Part shown: positions 16,555-25,931 of the stretch, in pieces
How the letters are laid out: each line of letters opens with the position of its first letter
Numbering within the stretch: the stretch's first letter is position 1
Assembly (NCBI RefSeq): GCF_044359855.1
Contig: NZ_CP132291.1
Span: 2,170,001-2,234,000 of the forward strand
DNA from: Rummeliibacillus pycnus_A
GTDB taxonomy: Bacteria > Bacillota > Bacilli > Bacillales_A > Planococcaceae
Length of the DNA stretch: 64,000 nt
Reading direction: 5' to 3'
The notes under the pieces: generated by a model
The model's input: the letters and a program-made list of their open reading frames with translations, nothing else
The model's database searches: none
What the model was told of the DNA's origin: nothing
Position numbers and translations under genes: made by a program

Positions 16555-18579
16555 ATGGATTTATTGATGATTGTTTTATTGTTAATAGGTTGTTTACTTT
16601 TTTCGAATATTATAAGTCACTACATACCTTCGATTCCGACAGCTCTGATTCAAATTGCCTTAGGAATTATTATTGCACTTGTGTTTAGTGATGTTTCTTT
16701 AGAACTTGAAACAGAATGGTTCCTATTATTATTTGTAGCACCTCTCTTATATAACGATGGGCGAAATTTCCCACGCGATGAGTTATGGAATATGCGAATG
16801 CCTATTTTAGGAAACGCCATTGTTTTAGTACTTATTACCACATTAGCTGGTGGCTATTTTATCCATTGGTTAATTCCTTCTATACCCTTAGCTGCTGCAT
16901 TTGCACTAGCTGCCATTCTTTCTCCAACTGACCCTGTAGCAGTAAATGGAATAGCAAAACGTATTCAAATCCCTGAGAAAATTTTAAATGTTGTTCGTGG
17001 GGAATCGCTAATCAATGATGCATCTGGTCTTGTTGCATTCAAATATGCAGTTGCTACTGTAGTCACTGGATATTTCTCTATTAAAGAGGCATTATTAAAC
17101 TTCTCATATACTTTTATTGTTGGTGCTATTTTAGGTTTAGTTGTTGGTACGATTTTAACTCAAATTCGTTTTTCTTTAAGAAGAACTGGAATTCGTGATG
17201 TTGTGTTCCATACGCTTTTACAATTATTAACACCTTTTATCGTCTATTTAGTAGCAGAAGATATTTTCCATGCTTCAGGTGTTATAGCTGTCGTGGTTGC
17301 CGGTATTGCACAAGCATTAGTAAAAGACAAAACAGAGACTGTTTTAGCGGAAGAGCAATTACTTACTGAAAATACATGGTCAATTGTTTTATTTATCCTA
17401 AACGGGGTTGTGTTCTTATTACTTGGTTTGAATATTCCATCAACAATGAAAGAATCGATTGAAAACACAAGTATTAATAATTGGAAGTTAATGGGGTATG
17501 CTATTGCAATTGGTTTTGTCATTTTGGGCATACGGTTTGTTTGGTCACACCTTACTGCTATGTATGAATTTAAAAATAACCGAGATGAAAAACCTACATT
17601 GAAGACGAGTTTACTGAGCAGTTTAACAGGGGTACGTGGTGCCGTAACAATGGCCGGTGTATTGTCATTACCACTTATTACAGATAGCGGGGATGTATTC
17701 CCAGAACGTTCACTGATACTATTTTTAGCTTCAGCTGTGATCTTATTCACATTAATTGTTGCAACCATTTTCCTTCCTTTACTAATCGATTCAGACGAAT
17801 TAAGAGAAGAAAGCGACGAACAGTTAAATTTCAACGAAGCGAAAAAGCAAATTTTACTTGCTTCTATTAAACAAATTCACCGTGAAATGAATGATGATAA
17901 TCGAAATGTCGCTTATCAGTTAATTGGTGAATATCAGCAGATGTTCCGTCAAATTCAGTTGGATGGAAATGCCGCAAAAGCTGGAGAACCAGAACATCAG
18001 AATGAGATTACAAATGTACGTTTAAAAGCACTCGAAATTGAAGAACAATATATAAAGGAATTATATGATGGCCATCATTTAGATCCAGATATGTATGTTG
18101 CCTTTCAAAGTACCTTCTCAGAAAGAAAACGCGTCATTCAGCACAATATGCAAAAAGGATTTACGTATATATTCTATAGATTTCTACGTGAATGGCGAAT
18201 TGCTCGAAAAAAATATCGACTCGATAAAGAACAATTTGTCTCTTATGTTCGGATGAAACAAGAGGTACGAAAAAATGCATTCAAGCAGGCTCTAACATTT
18301 TTAAAAGAGCAAGCGCAGATTGCTCAAAATCCTGACATTTATTATATGATTTCCTTTGAATATGAAAGAGCACTTGATCAAATAAGAAAGCCCGTTACAA
18401 CCGATTCTAGTAGACAAGAAGAATTAAAAGATGAATTACGTGCAGTCATCACAGAAACAGAACGGGCAGAAATTCATAAGATGTACGAAGCTGGTGAGAT
18501 TAATCGGGAACAAGAAAGAGATTTGCGAAGATTTGTCAACTATATCGAAAGTGTAAACTTATACGAACACGTAGAATAA
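16555..18579 (+). CDS. Na+/H+ antiporter, CPA1 (NhaP/YjcE) family
   Basis: Cation/proton exchanger in the cytoplasmic membrane, 674 aa. About 12 hydrophobic helices occupy residues 1-410. The CPA1 motif ILSPTDPVAVNGIAKRIQIPEK and the later GESLINDASGLVAFKYAVA carry the ion-binding acidic residues. RGAVTMAGVLSLPL is the conserved late helix. Residues 411-674 form a long charged, helical cytosolic tail, probably regulatory. GAGG precedes the ATG by 8 nt. Family identity is clear; whether Na+, K+ or another ion is preferred is not. Confidence 0.9.
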   Translation: MDLLMIVLLLIGCLLFSNIISHYIPSIPTALIQIALGIIIALVFSDVSLELETEWFLLLFVAPLLYNDGRNFPRDELWNMRMPILGNAIVLVLITTLAGGYFIHWLIPSIPLAAAFALAAILSPTDPVAVNGIAKRIQIPEKILNVVRGESLINDASGLVAFKYAVATVVTGYFSIKEALLNFSYTFIVGAILGLVVGTILTQIRFSLRRTGIRDVVFHTLLQLLTPFIVYLVAEDIFHASGVIAVVVAGIAQALVKDKTETVLAEEQLLTENTWSIVLFILNGVVFLLLGLNIPSTMKESIENTSINNWKLMGYAIAIGFVILGIRFVWSHLTAMYEFKNNRDEKPTLKTSLLSSLTGVRGAVTMAGVLSLPLITDSGDVFPERSLILFLASAVILFTLIVATIFLPLLIDSDELREESDEQLNFNEAKKQILLASIKQIHREMNDDNRNVAYQLIGEYQQMFRQIQLDGNAAKAGEPEHQNEITNVRLKALEIEEQYIKELYDGHHLDPDMYVAFQSTFSERKRVIQHNMQKGFTYIFYRFLREWRIARKKYRLDKEQFVSYVRMKQEVRKNAFKQALTFLKEQAQIAQNPDIYYMISFEYERALDQIRKPVTTDSSRQEELKDELRAVITETERAEIHKMYEAGEINREQERDLRRFVNYIESVNLYEHVE

Positions 18580-18580
18580 C

Positions 18581-18624
18581 AAAAAGCATGCAGGAATTAT
18601 TGATTCATTTCCTGCATGCTTTTT
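18581..18624. terminator. Convergent terminator between antiporter and acyltransferase genes
   Basis: Stem AAAAGCATGCAGGAA / TTCCTGCATGCTTTT with T-run, usable in both directions. Confidence 0.9.
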
Positions 18625-18626
18625 CA

Positions 18627-20543
18627 TTATTTTTCACCTTTTGCAATTTTACTACTAATTAATGCTGTATAATAGGCTCCACCTTCTTGATTTGGATGAA
18701 TATGATCATCATAGAACAAATCATACTGTCCCTCTGTCGCACTATACCAATCAATTAGTTTCACGTTTTTATGCTCTTTTACAGCAATGTTAATTTTGCG
18801 GTTCACATTATCTTGCCAGTTACGTGGAACGCGTGTATTTACGAGATAAACGTGATGGTTATTACCAATTTCATCCAACAAATTATTCATTTGAGCTTCA
18901 CTGAAATCTCCATTGGAACCTAAGCCTAAGACAACAACTTTCCCTAATCTACCTTCTTGTTTTAAGCGATTTACAACTTCTATTGAATCATATGCTTGGC
19001 GTCCAACTTTTGCATCCACTACTATTTGTGGAATTTGTTCTTTCAATGCAGATGCTGCACTCAGCATAACAGAATCACCAATTGCTGTTACACTAATGGA
19101 TGATGGTACTTCCATTGCCGCGATTTTCTTACTATTTGTCTCTTGTTTAGCTTCTACTTCTACTGTTGATTTTTTATGGTTTACTTCTGTTTTCTCTTTA
19201 GTAACATCTTTTTGGGTAATTGTTTTTTCTTTGTTTTGTGGTTTTTCTGTTTTTACTTCCTCTAACTTTTTCTGTTCTTCTTTTAAATGTTGTTCTAATG
19301 CTTCGTTATTTGTTTGCTTCTGTTCTGGAGTAAAAATCATCCCCATCACAAAAACAATAATAATACATCCTACAAATGCTGAGCCAATTCGATATGGTAA
19401 TGTCCATTCTTTCCAATTTAAAGACCATTCATGTGTTTGAAACTTATGTATCCATATTTTCCATTCACCTTTACGAACAGGATCTTCCACAAAGCGCCAA
19501 GAAAGTTCAGCAAATAAAAGTGTTAGTGCAATAATTAAAAGCACTTTCCAAAGTGGTACATCTACGCCATCTATTCCAACCCCCATCAAAACAACTAATG
19601 GGAAATGCCAAATATAAATACCATATGATCGAACCCCAACCCAAATTAATGGTTTAAAACTCAATACATCACCAACATGACTTGCTGGGTGTACAATTGT
19701 TGCGATTAATACTGCTGTTACAATAGATGCTAAAAACATACCACCGTAGTATAAAAACGGTCCTTCTTCATGCATGAAAAAAAACATCAAGAGAAGAACA
19801 AAGAAACTAACTAATCCCGCACCATCTAATAATTTTTTCGCTCCATTTGTTACATTTGCCTTTAGTTTTCTACTTGGCCAAATAAATGCTAAGGTAGCCC
19901 CTATTAATAGAGAAAACGCTCTAGTATCAGTACCGTAGTAAACACGACTTGGATCTTCTCCTGGTGTAAACATAATTGCCATTGCAATAGCTGATACCAA
20001 TGCTACCACCAGAGTACCCAACGCCATTTTTTCTTTATATCGAACAAAGCTCAAAGAAATGATTATGACAATTGGCCAAATAATATAAAACTGTTCCTCT
20101 ACCGCTAGTGACCACATATGTAGAAGAGGCGATGGAGGTGAAAATTTCGTAAAGTACGAATGATCTTGCAAAACATAAAACCAGTTACTAACATAAAATA
20201 TCGCTGCTAGTATCTCTGAACGTAATCCAACTAAAAATGATCTTTGAAATAACGTAATCCAAAATCCTACTAAAATCAGCATGATGATTAAAGCTGGGAT
20301 TAACCTTCTAAATCTACGTATCCAAAAATTTTTTAAATTGATTGTTCCGTATTTTTCCCATTCATTCACTAGTAAATCTGTGATTAAGTAGCCTGATAAC
20401 ACAAAGAAAATGGTAACGCCCAAATAACCGCCTACAATTCCACTTACATGGAGGTGGTATAAAATAACTGCTATTACCGATATCGCTCTCAGACCGTCTA
20501 AACCACTAATGTATCTGTGATTTTTCCTTACCGGTTCTGGCAT
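18627..20543 (-). CDS. OatA-like acyltransferase (acyltransferase-3 plus SGNH domain)
   Basis: Membrane acyltransferase likely to O-acetylate a cell-wall polymer such as peptidoglycan. 638 aa. Residues 1-360 are an acyltransferase-3 domain (YISGLDGLRAISVIAVILYH, FFVLSGYLITDLL, RRFRRLIPAL, MWSLAVEEQFYIIWP). An extra hydrophobic segment near 400 is followed by a Lys/Glu/Gln-rich linker (about 405-460). The extracytoplasmic SGNH hydrolase-like domain has nucleophile block VTAIGDSVM (Ser near 489) and the DDHIHPN catalytic block near 610. GGGGG lies ahead of the ATG. Architecture matches OatA/PatB-like enzymes; the exact acceptor is inferred. Confidence 0.88.
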   Translation of the reverse strand: MPEPVRKNHRYISGLDGLRAISVIAVILYHLHVSGIVGGYLGVTIFFVLSGYLITDLLVNEWEKYGTINLKNFWIRRFRRLIPALIIMLILVGFWITLFQRSFLVGLRSEILAAIFYVSNWFYVLQDHSYFTKFSPPSPLLHMWSLAVEEQFYIIWPIVIIISLSFVRYKEKMALGTLVVALVSAIAMAIMFTPGEDPSRVYYGTDTRAFSLLIGATLAFIWPSRKLKANVTNGAKKLLDGAGLVSFFVLLLMFFFMHEEGPFLYYGGMFLASIVTAVLIATIVHPASHVGDVLSFKPLIWVGVRSYGIYIWHFPLVVLMGVGIDGVDVPLWKVLLIIALTLLFAELSWRFVEDPVRKGEWKIWIHKFQTHEWSLNWKEWTLPYRIGSAFVGCIIIVFVMGMIFTPEQKQTNNEALEQHLKEEQKKLEEVKTEKPQNKEKTITQKDVTKEKTEVNHKKSTVEVEAKQETNSKKIAAMEVPSSISVTAIGDSVMLSAASALKEQIPQIVVDAKVGRQAYDSIEVVNRLKQEGRLGKVVVLGLGSNGDFSEAQMNNLLDEIGNNHHVYLVNTRVPRNWQDNVNRKINIAVKEHKNVKLIDWYSATEGQYDLFYDDHIHPNQEGGAYYTALISSKIAKGEK

Positions 20544-20900
20544 GAACGTACCCCCTACCTACAAATCAATCCTCACAATATCGATTTATTAACTAGACGC
20601 TAAAAACTCTGATTTAGTTTTAAAAATCTTTTATTAAATGATAAAACAGATTAAAAGACGAAATCTCGATATTTTCTGAGCTAAATAAGTTACATTGTAT
20701 ATCCTTATGCCCAATTAAGCAAAAAAATATAGGTTACTTTTGACAAGGTTCGTCAAATGACCTATATAAAGTATTGTGCAATAATTACGAAGTAATCTCA
20801 ATGTACCAAAAGATTTATATACCAAAAAAATAAACGTGCAATTTTATCTATTCTCTATTAGTTTTTGTGTCCCAAACTATTTTAGAATGTCGAATTTAAA
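20544..20900. other. AT-rich intergenic region upstream of the acyltransferase gene
   Basis: No reading frame with a ribosome-binding site and no repeat copy seen on either strand. It presumably holds the acyltransferase promoter, which I could not pin down. Confidence 0.5.
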
Positions 20901-20934
20901 AAGTCGAGAACAATTAAATGATTGTTCTCGACTT
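20901..20934 (-). terminator. Hairpin terminator downstream of nucleoside hydrolase gene
   Basis: Perfect 14-bp stem AAGTCGAGAACAAT / ATTGTTCTCGACTT with 6-nt loop and a short T-run on the minus strand. Confidence 0.7.
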
Positions 20935-21092
20935 AAAAATTATTCTAACACAGATGCTGAACGAGCCCCTCAGCTTTTATTTTTTATACGAATATCCACT
21001 TATTTAGGCTTAATATGCTGAACAAGATTTTAGTGTACCATTTGGATAATCTGTTTGATATTCCGCTTATTTACTAGCAAAATTTCTATCTT

Positions 21093-22031
21093 TTACTCTT
21101 GTCTAGCAAGATCTACTATATAGTCAAAAAGAGTTTCCCTCTCTACATCATATATAAGATTAACTTTTCGACCGTTAGAAATAGTCTCGGTCCTTCCTTG
21201 ATTTGGTCCGTCAATATGAACAATACTTGGAACTTCTTTTCTCTTAACCAATTTCGTATCAAAAACAGTAAGTGTTGTTAATACCTCTCCCAAAAAGTAG
21301 GTTGAGCTCTCATTATTCCGCAATAGTTTTGGGACTATAGCATAACATTGCCCTAAAAATTCGATACCAAAATCTTGACGATTTCTCGCCCAGGAAGCTC
21401 TTATTTCTGTTGTTAATGGTACTTTATTGATACTTTCTAGTGCTACCAAATCTATTTCTATAGAAGATTCCCAAACCCTCGCAGTAGCAGATGGATCCCA
21501 AAAAGCATTCCATTCTGCAGTCCCATTATGTTGCGATTCCTCTACATTCCCTTTATCCGAAAATGTCCCACCCATCCATATCAGCTTTTCAATTTTCTCC
21601 TCGATATCAGGTGCTTCATCCAACGCTCTTGCTAAATCCGATAATGGCCCTGTAAATATAAGCGTTATTTTCTCCTGACTATTTCTTAAGTTATCTACTA
21701 AATGAAGATGAGCCGGTCTTTCAATGATCATTGGCTTCGTAATATCAAATTCATTTAATATTGGCAATGCATCTACATAAAATACATCTACATGCCAATC
21801 TTTTGGAAATGGATTTTTCCCTTTTGAATTGGACTTTGCCACTTCTACCGTGATTCCGTGACCGAAACGATTGATAATCTTTTCAGTTGCAAATAGGGCA
21901 GATTCTATATACGGATTAGCTTGAATTACACCAACTCCTACTAACTCTACATCCTCCATTTGCAATAATAAAAACAGTGAAATTAAATCATCTATTCCAC
22001 CATCATGATTCAAATAAACCTTCTTCGACAT
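21093..22031 (-). CDS. Nucleoside hydrolase (IunH family)
   Basis: Hydrolyses the N-glycosidic bond of nucleosides. 312 aa. The N-terminal VYLNHDGGIDDLISLFLLLQ is the calcium- and ribose-binding aspartate cluster (normally DTDPGxDD), here with HDGGIDD. VGVGVIQAN, LIFTGPLSDLARAL and the EWNAFWDPSATARVW segment with the catalytic region also fit. The frame opens at 22052, but GAGGTGAT lies 7 nt ahead of the ATG at 22031 (MSKKVYLNHDGG), which is chosen. Substrate preference cannot be read. It is flanked downstream by a hairpin terminator. Confidence 0.88.
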   Translation of the reverse strand: MSKKVYLNHDGGIDDLISLFLLLQMEDVELVGVGVIQANPYIESALFATEKIINRFGHGITVEVAKSNSKGKNPFPKDWHVDVFYVDALPILNEFDITKPMIIERPAHLHLVDNLRNSQEKITLIFTGPLSDLARALDEAPDIEEKIEKLIWMGGTFSDKGNVEESQHNGTAEWNAFWDPSATARVWESSIEIDLVALESINKVPLTTEIRASWARNRQDFGIEFLGQCYAIVPKLLRNNESSTYFLGEVLTTLTVFDTKLVKRKEVPSIVHIDGPNQGRTETISNGRKVNLIYDVERETLFDYIVDLARQE

Positions 22032-22200
22032 ATCAATCACCTCACCTATCATTAATAGTTACTACTCATCTATAATGCTACCAAATATTATTAATATTTT
22101 CCATTTTTATTCTGAATCATTTTAACTTTAAAATATTACCTGAATTTTCAATTCATCTATACTACTATTACTTTTAGCTCAAACCAATAAAGGAGATCAC

Positions 22201-22700
22201 ATGAAATTTTCTCAACTCCCACAAAATTTGAAAATGCGGCTCATTTCCTCTTTCTTTAATCGTGTTTCAATTCATGCTGTACTCCCTTTTATCCCGCATT
22301 AACATGCAGTAATATCCCCACCACAAGACTGAGAGAGAAGCGAAGAAGATAAGTGGGGAATAACTGCCCATAAATTTTTTCTAGTGACTTTGGAATGCCA
22401 GCAATGTAAGCTATCTTACTCGATCCAACAACATATGAAAATCGAAAGGCTTTTTATGCATAGTATTGGTTGGTCAATATGTCCTTTAGTATTGGGTCTG
22501 CGCTTGGTGGGATTCTATATGTTAAACAACAGTTCGCATTGTTTATCGTATTAGCGGTAATACCTGGGGCTTAGCACTAATCATTGGCACTTTCTTACTT
22601 CCGTGGCACATGTCAATGATACTTGCTACTGTGGTTCTTTTAGGTATTTGTTGTATTTATTTTGCACTTTATAAAAAAAGGAAAGGAATGTCGTCTTTAG
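22201..22700 (+). pseudogene. Degraded MFS transporter
   Basis: AAAGGAG precedes ATG 22201 and a frame MKFSQLPQNLKMRLISSFFN that ends after 33 codons. Further on, in shifting frames with stops, come AILLDPTTYENRKAFYA, then NMSFSIGSALGGILYVKQQF, then WGLALIIGTFLLPWHMSMIL. These follow the order of a 12-TM major-facilitator protein of the MdtH/YfmO type. Most of the first half is deleted and at least three frame breaks or stops are present. Non-functional. Confidence 0.8.
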
Positions 22701-22713
22701 CAACATTCCTTTG
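22674..22713 (-). terminator. Terminator of the endonuclease Q gene
   Basis: Minus strand stem AAAGGAATGTT / GACATTCCTTT followed by TTTTTTT. Confidence 0.8.
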
Positions 22714-22719
22714 GTTACT

Positions 22720-23883
22720 CTACTCTGATTTTATTTTTCCATACGTTCCTCCACCACCGACCGATAACGAGAGTCTACCATTTCTCCCCTTATCAATTAA
22801 TTCTGCAATTTTTAATGGGACGACCTTTTCTAAATCTTCTTTACTCACCTCATGAAGAATAGCCATTTCCGTTCCAAAACTAATAAGCAATTTTTCCATT
22901 GTTTTCTTACCAATGCCAGGAATAAAATCTAATGGGATTTGGTGAATATAAGGTGGACGTTCACGCAAAGTTTCATCTGTGTCCGTTAATTCTTTAATCC
23001 GTACTGCTACTCCCTTTACAAGATGTTTCCCTCCACAATTCGGACAAGGGACTTCTGTGGTTCGATAGCCACAATCAGAACATGCTGTTTCATGGTATTT
23101 CCCCAAGAGAGGATTAAGACCATAATTTGCAATAATTTCTCGCCCATCTTCTTCTTTCAATGCTTTTTGAAATTCATCGAAAGTTGGTTCTTGCATACGA
23201 ATCTTTTGATACTCACGTGCCATTTTGCCAAGAGAATGTGCATCTGAATTTGTGACAAACGTATAATTTGCTAGTTCACTAATGCCCTTTACCATATCTG
23301 TATCCGAGCTCAGTCCTAATTCAATTGCATCAATTTGATCCATATCAAAAACCTCAGCAAGGCTCTTTTTTACGCCTTTACCATACGCACTTTTGAATGG
23401 CGTAAAGACATGTGCCGGGATAAATAAACCACCTAGTTCATGGACCGTATTTTGCAAAGTAACTGCATCACACGCAATACGCTGTGTGCTCAAGTTTATA
23501 TTCGTAATATAATGTTGCATCCATGTAGAAAACTCTCGCATTACCTGCCACGATTTGAAAAACGCAAGCACATGTAGTGGACCTAAGCAATTTTCATCGT
23601 TTACTTCAATTTCTACTCCTGGAATAAGCGTCGTATCTTGATAGCGTAAACCACCACCAGGTAGTTCTACCAATTTATTTTCTTTTATTAGCGCTGCCAT
23701 TTCTTCTAACACTTCTGGAGAATGACAATCAATAACCCCAACAATATCTAGACCTTTTTTCATTGTCGCAGTATGCAGAATATTTTCGAGTGTAAGTGAT
23801 TTACTCCCAGTAATCTTCACTGGTTTTCCTTTCCACGTACGGCCAATATGGATATGTAGATCTGCATAAAATTCCGATAACAT
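22720..23883 (-). CDS. Endonuclease Q homologue (PHP-domain DNA repair nuclease)
   Basis: 387 aa. The N-terminal PHP domain binds metal through YADLHIHIG, GVIDCHSPE, GVEIEV, FIPAHVF and FVTNSDAHSLG. A four-cysteine zinc motif follows (CSDCGYRTTEVPCPNCGGKH). The C-terminal helix-hairpin-helix region has DFIPGIGKKTMEKLL. This order is that of EndoQ (YqxK-like), which cleaves 5' to deaminated bases such as hypoxanthine and uracil, known from Thermococcales and Bacillus pumilus. It ends in a glycine-rich SVGGGGTYGK tail. GTG 23892 and ATG 23883 are both possible; ATG is better spaced from AAAGGA. Confidence 0.87.
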   Translation of the reverse strand: MLSEFYADLHIHIGRTWKGKPVKITGSKSLTLENILHTATMKKGLDIVGVIDCHSPEVLEEMAALIKENKLVELPGGGLRYQDTTLIPGVEIEVNDENCLGPLHVLAFFKSWQVMREFSTWMQHYITNINLSTQRIACDAVTLQNTVHELGGLFIPAHVFTPFKSAYGKGVKKSLAEVFDMDQIDAIELGLSSDTDMVKGISELANYTFVTNSDAHSLGKMAREYQKIRMQEPTFDEFQKALKEEDGREIIANYGLNPLLGKYHETACSDCGYRTTEVPCPNCGGKHLVKGVAVRIKELTDTDETLRERPPYIHQIPLDFIPGIGKKTMEKLLISFGTEMAILHEVSKEDLEKVVPLKIAELIDKGRNGRLSLSVGGGGTYGKIKSE

Positions 23884-23967
23884 ATGAATCACATCCTTTA
23901 GAATTATAATACCTTTGAAATTAGCAAAACCTCATTTACATTAAAGCTGACGAACCTACTCCACATT

Positions 23968-23993
23968 TAAAAAACCTTGCATTCCTGCAAGGT
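23968..23993 (-). terminator. Terminator after the 48-aa protein gene
   Basis: CCTTGCA / TGCAAGG hairpin followed by TTTTTT on the minus strand. Confidence 0.75.
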
Positions 23994-24005
23994 AAGATAT
24001 TTTTA

Positions 24006-24152
24006 TTACGAATTCGTTTCACTAACCCTAGGTTGATCACCTTTAAAGGCACCTGCCTCATAAGCAACCAGTGTATAACCAAATTCTTCTTCCAAGTCTT
24101 TTAACTCTTTTAGCTTTTCATCATTAAGTGATGCATATTTGTTTTCTTCCAT
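24006..24152 (-). CDS. Small conserved-type protein, 48 aa
   Basis: Short frame MEENKYASLNDEKLKELKDL continuing with an acidic amphipathic helix (EEEFGYTLVAYE) and a polar tail, ending at TAA. AAAGGATGG precedes the ATG at about 9 nt and a terminator follows, so it is probably a real gene. The sequence recalls small uncharacterised Bacillales proteins with a LNDEKL..LE.E.G..L.AY pattern, but I cannot assign a function. It is oriented opposite to cotJABC. Confidence 0.7.
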   Translation of the reverse strand: MEENKYASLNDEKLKELKDLEEEFGYTLVAYEAGAFKGDQPRVSETNS

Positions 24153-24280
24153 TTATCATCCATCCTTTCTTTCAAAATTAGTTTATCCATGAGAAGTCGA
24201 ATTATGTAAAAAGAATGAATGAAGCAATTATTGATTTCATATAGATGGAATGATGCAAAAACTACTGAAAGGAGGTTTAT

Positions 24281-24499
24281 ATGTTTACACAATTCAAATA
24301 TTGGAATCCTTATGTCAGCCCTTTTGATCCTTGTAAACCGATACGGGTGAAGAGCTACTCTACTCCACCACAACTCTACATTCCATTCCAACCACCTGGA
24401 CTGCCACAATACCCAACCGCAAAACAAGCGTTACACTGTGGCACGCTTTGGCCAGATCTTTTTAGCCCTTATCCTAATCCACAAACAAAGGAGAATTAA
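24281..24499 (+). CDS. cotJA: Spore coat-associated protein CotJA
   Basis: 72 aa, proline- and tyrosine-rich: SYSTPPQLYIPFQPPGLPQY, then ALHCGTLWPDLFSPYPNP. The GTLWPxLFxPY signature is typical of CotJA. A strong AGGAGG precedes the ATG. It is the first gene of cotJABC, which is expressed in the mother cell under sigma-E in B. subtilis. A possible sigma-E -10 (CATATAGAT, 24236-24244) lies upstream, without a convincing -35. The gene indicates a spore-forming host. Confidence 0.92.
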   Translation: MFTQFKYWNPYVSPFDPCKPIRVKSYSTPPQLYIPFQPPGLPQYPTAKQALHCGTLWPDLFSPYPNPQTKEN

Positions 24500-24501
24500 A
24501 A

Positions 24502-24765
24502 ATGACGAAAGAAATGCCTCCTGAGTTTTATACGATGCTTGAGGAAATTCAAGCAAATGATTTTGTAATTCTTGAATTAAATCTTTACTTAAATACTCAT
24601 CCAAATGATTTTGCAGCTATTCAACAATTTAATGAGGCTTCACTTAAAAGTATGGAAATGAAGATTGAGTTTGAAAAAGAATTCGGTCCGCTTATGAATT
24701 ATGGTAAAAGCTTTTCTGGATATCCTTGGAATTGGAAGGACACACCTTGGCCTTGGCAGGTTTAA
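24502..24765 (+). CDS. cotJB: Spore coat protein CotJB
   Basis: 87 aa. The N-terminal half is a helix pair (EEIQANDFVILELNLYLNTHPNDFAAIQQFN). The end is Trp/Pro-rich (SGYPWNWKDTPWPWQV), the CotJB hallmark. AAAGGAG lies ahead of the ATG and only 2 nt separate it from the cotJA stop, so translation is probably coupled. CotJB is incorporated with CotJC into the inner coat. Confidence 0.93.
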   Translation: MTKEMPPEFYTMLEEIQANDFVILELNLYLNTHPNDFAAIQQFNEASLKSMEMKIEFEKEFGPLMNYGKSFSGYPWNWKDTPWPWQV

Positions 24766-24803
24766 GCTTTTTGATGCGAATGACTGATAGGAGGAATTAG
24801 TGC

Positions 24804-25373
24804 ATGTGGTATTACGAAAAGAAGCTGCAATATCCCGTAAAGGTAAGGGAGTGTAATCCTCGATTAGCTAAATTTTTGATTGAACAATATGGTGGTGCAG
24901 ATGGTGAATTAGCAGCTGCACTCAGATACTTAAATCAACGCTATACAATTCCGGATAAGGTGATTGGCCTCTTAAATGACATTGGGACAGAAGAATTTGC
25001 CCATCTTGAAATGATTGCAACAATGGTTTATAAACTTACAAAAGACGCTACACCAGAACAATTAAAAGCAGCTGGTCTTGGCGAAAACTTTGTAAATCAT
25101 GATCATGCGCTTTTTTACAGTAATGCTGCAGGAAATCCTTTTACAACTACTTATATTCAAGCTAAAGGAGACCCAATTGCTGACTTATACGAGGATATTG
25201 CTGCTGAGGAAAAAGCACGTGCTACTTACCAATGGATTATAGATATGTCAGATGATCCGGATATAAACGATAGCTTAAAATTCCTTCGAGAAAGAGAAAT
25301 TATACATTCGCTCCGTTTTAGAGAAGCTGTTGAGATTTTAAAAGAGGATCGAAATACGAAGAAATTCTTTTAA
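24804..25373 (+). CDS. cotJC: Spore coat protein CotJC, manganese-catalase family
   Basis: 189 aa. A ferritin-like four-helix fold with the Mn-catalase ligands spread over ADGELAAALRYLNQRY, IGTEEFAHLEM, YEDIAAEEKARATYQW and LREREIIHSLRF. It starts MWYYEKKLQYPVKV as in B. subtilis CotJC. AGGAGG is placed before the ATG. It may detoxify peroxide at the coat; catalase activity is inferred from the family. A 14-bp stem terminator follows. Confidence 0.95.
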   Translation: MWYYEKKLQYPVKVRECNPRLAKFLIEQYGGADGELAAALRYLNQRYTIPDKVIGLLNDIGTEEFAHLEMIATMVYKLTKDATPEQLKAAGLGENFVNHDHALFYSNAAGNPFTTTYIQAKGDPIADLYEDIAAEEKARATYQWIIDMSDDPDINDSLKFLREREIIHSLRFREAVEILKEDRNTKKFF

Positions 25374-25380
25374 ATTAAAA

Positions 25381-25424
25381 TTGGCGTTAGTTACTGATTG
25401 TTTCCATCATGTAACTAACGCCAA
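25381..25424. terminator. Convergent terminator after cotJC
   Basis: Perfect stem TTGGCGTTAGTTAC / GTAACTAACGCCAA, then TTTTT on the plus strand. It also serves the opposing gene at 25431-25931. Confidence 0.9.
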
Positions 25425-25430
25425 AACTTT

Positions 25431-25931
25431 TTAATGCATTAATCCTTCATTTAATTTACCTGTTATTTTATCAATTTGTACTTCAAAAAGTTCAATTTTT
25501 GGAAGAATGGGATATCCTTCTCTTTCAAACGTCCAATCAGGATTACCATACTTTTCTAACAAACAATCAAAAAACCATGCTTTTTTTTCATCTGCTTCAA
25601 TGCGGTTGATCTTCCCAAATAGAACAACGCTTGTATAGACAAGAGCTGATTGGCATGCGTACTTTTTGCCAGGATGTAAGTCCCCCATCTCACTTACCTC
25701 AATGCAAACATTCGGGTTCTTTTTTATATTTTCCCAAAAGTGGCTTTCACGGATATTGCCAATATGAAGATATACCTTGCCTTCTTCAAAAATATAGATA
25801 AGTGGAATTACATATGGAAATCCCTCTTCATCTACAGTTGCTACATGTGCTACTTTAGCCATTTTCAAAAAGTGCTTTGCTTCTTCATCAGATATTTCTA
25901 CTCTCTTATTTTGAATATGTCCTCGCATCAT
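25431..25931 (-). CDS. Pyridoxamine 5'-phosphate oxidase-like FMN-binding split-barrel protein
   Basis: 166 aa. The order AHVATVDEEGFPYVIPLIYIF, VYLHIGN, NPNVCIEVSE, YTSVVLFGKINRIE follows the FMN-binding split barrel of the NimA / pyridoxamine-oxidase-related family. The canonical PdxH substrate residues are not evident, so it is probably a general flavin- or heme-linked oxidoreductase rather than the vitamin B6 enzyme. GGGGAG precedes the two adjacent ATG codons (25931, 25928). Single gene. Confidence 0.8.
   Translation of the reverse strand: MMRGHIQNKRVEISDEEAKHFLKMAKVAHVATVDEEGFPYVIPLIYIFEEGKVYLHIGNIRESHFWENIKKNPNVCIEVSEMGDLHPGKKYACQSALVYTSVVLFGKINRIEADEKKAWFFDCLLEKYGNPDWTFEREGYPILPKIELFEVQIDKITGKLNEGLMH

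Noticed and set aside
20836..21021. 61-codon plus-strand frame between acyltransferase and nucleoside hydrolase genes
   Set aside because: It spans a hairpin terminator, has no ribosome-binding site and no protein-like pattern.
24110..24427. Minus-strand frame of 105 codons across the cotJA region
   Set aside because: It is the antisense of cotJA with no ribosome-binding site and cysteine/tryptophan-rich non-protein composition; cotJA on the plus strand is a clear family member.
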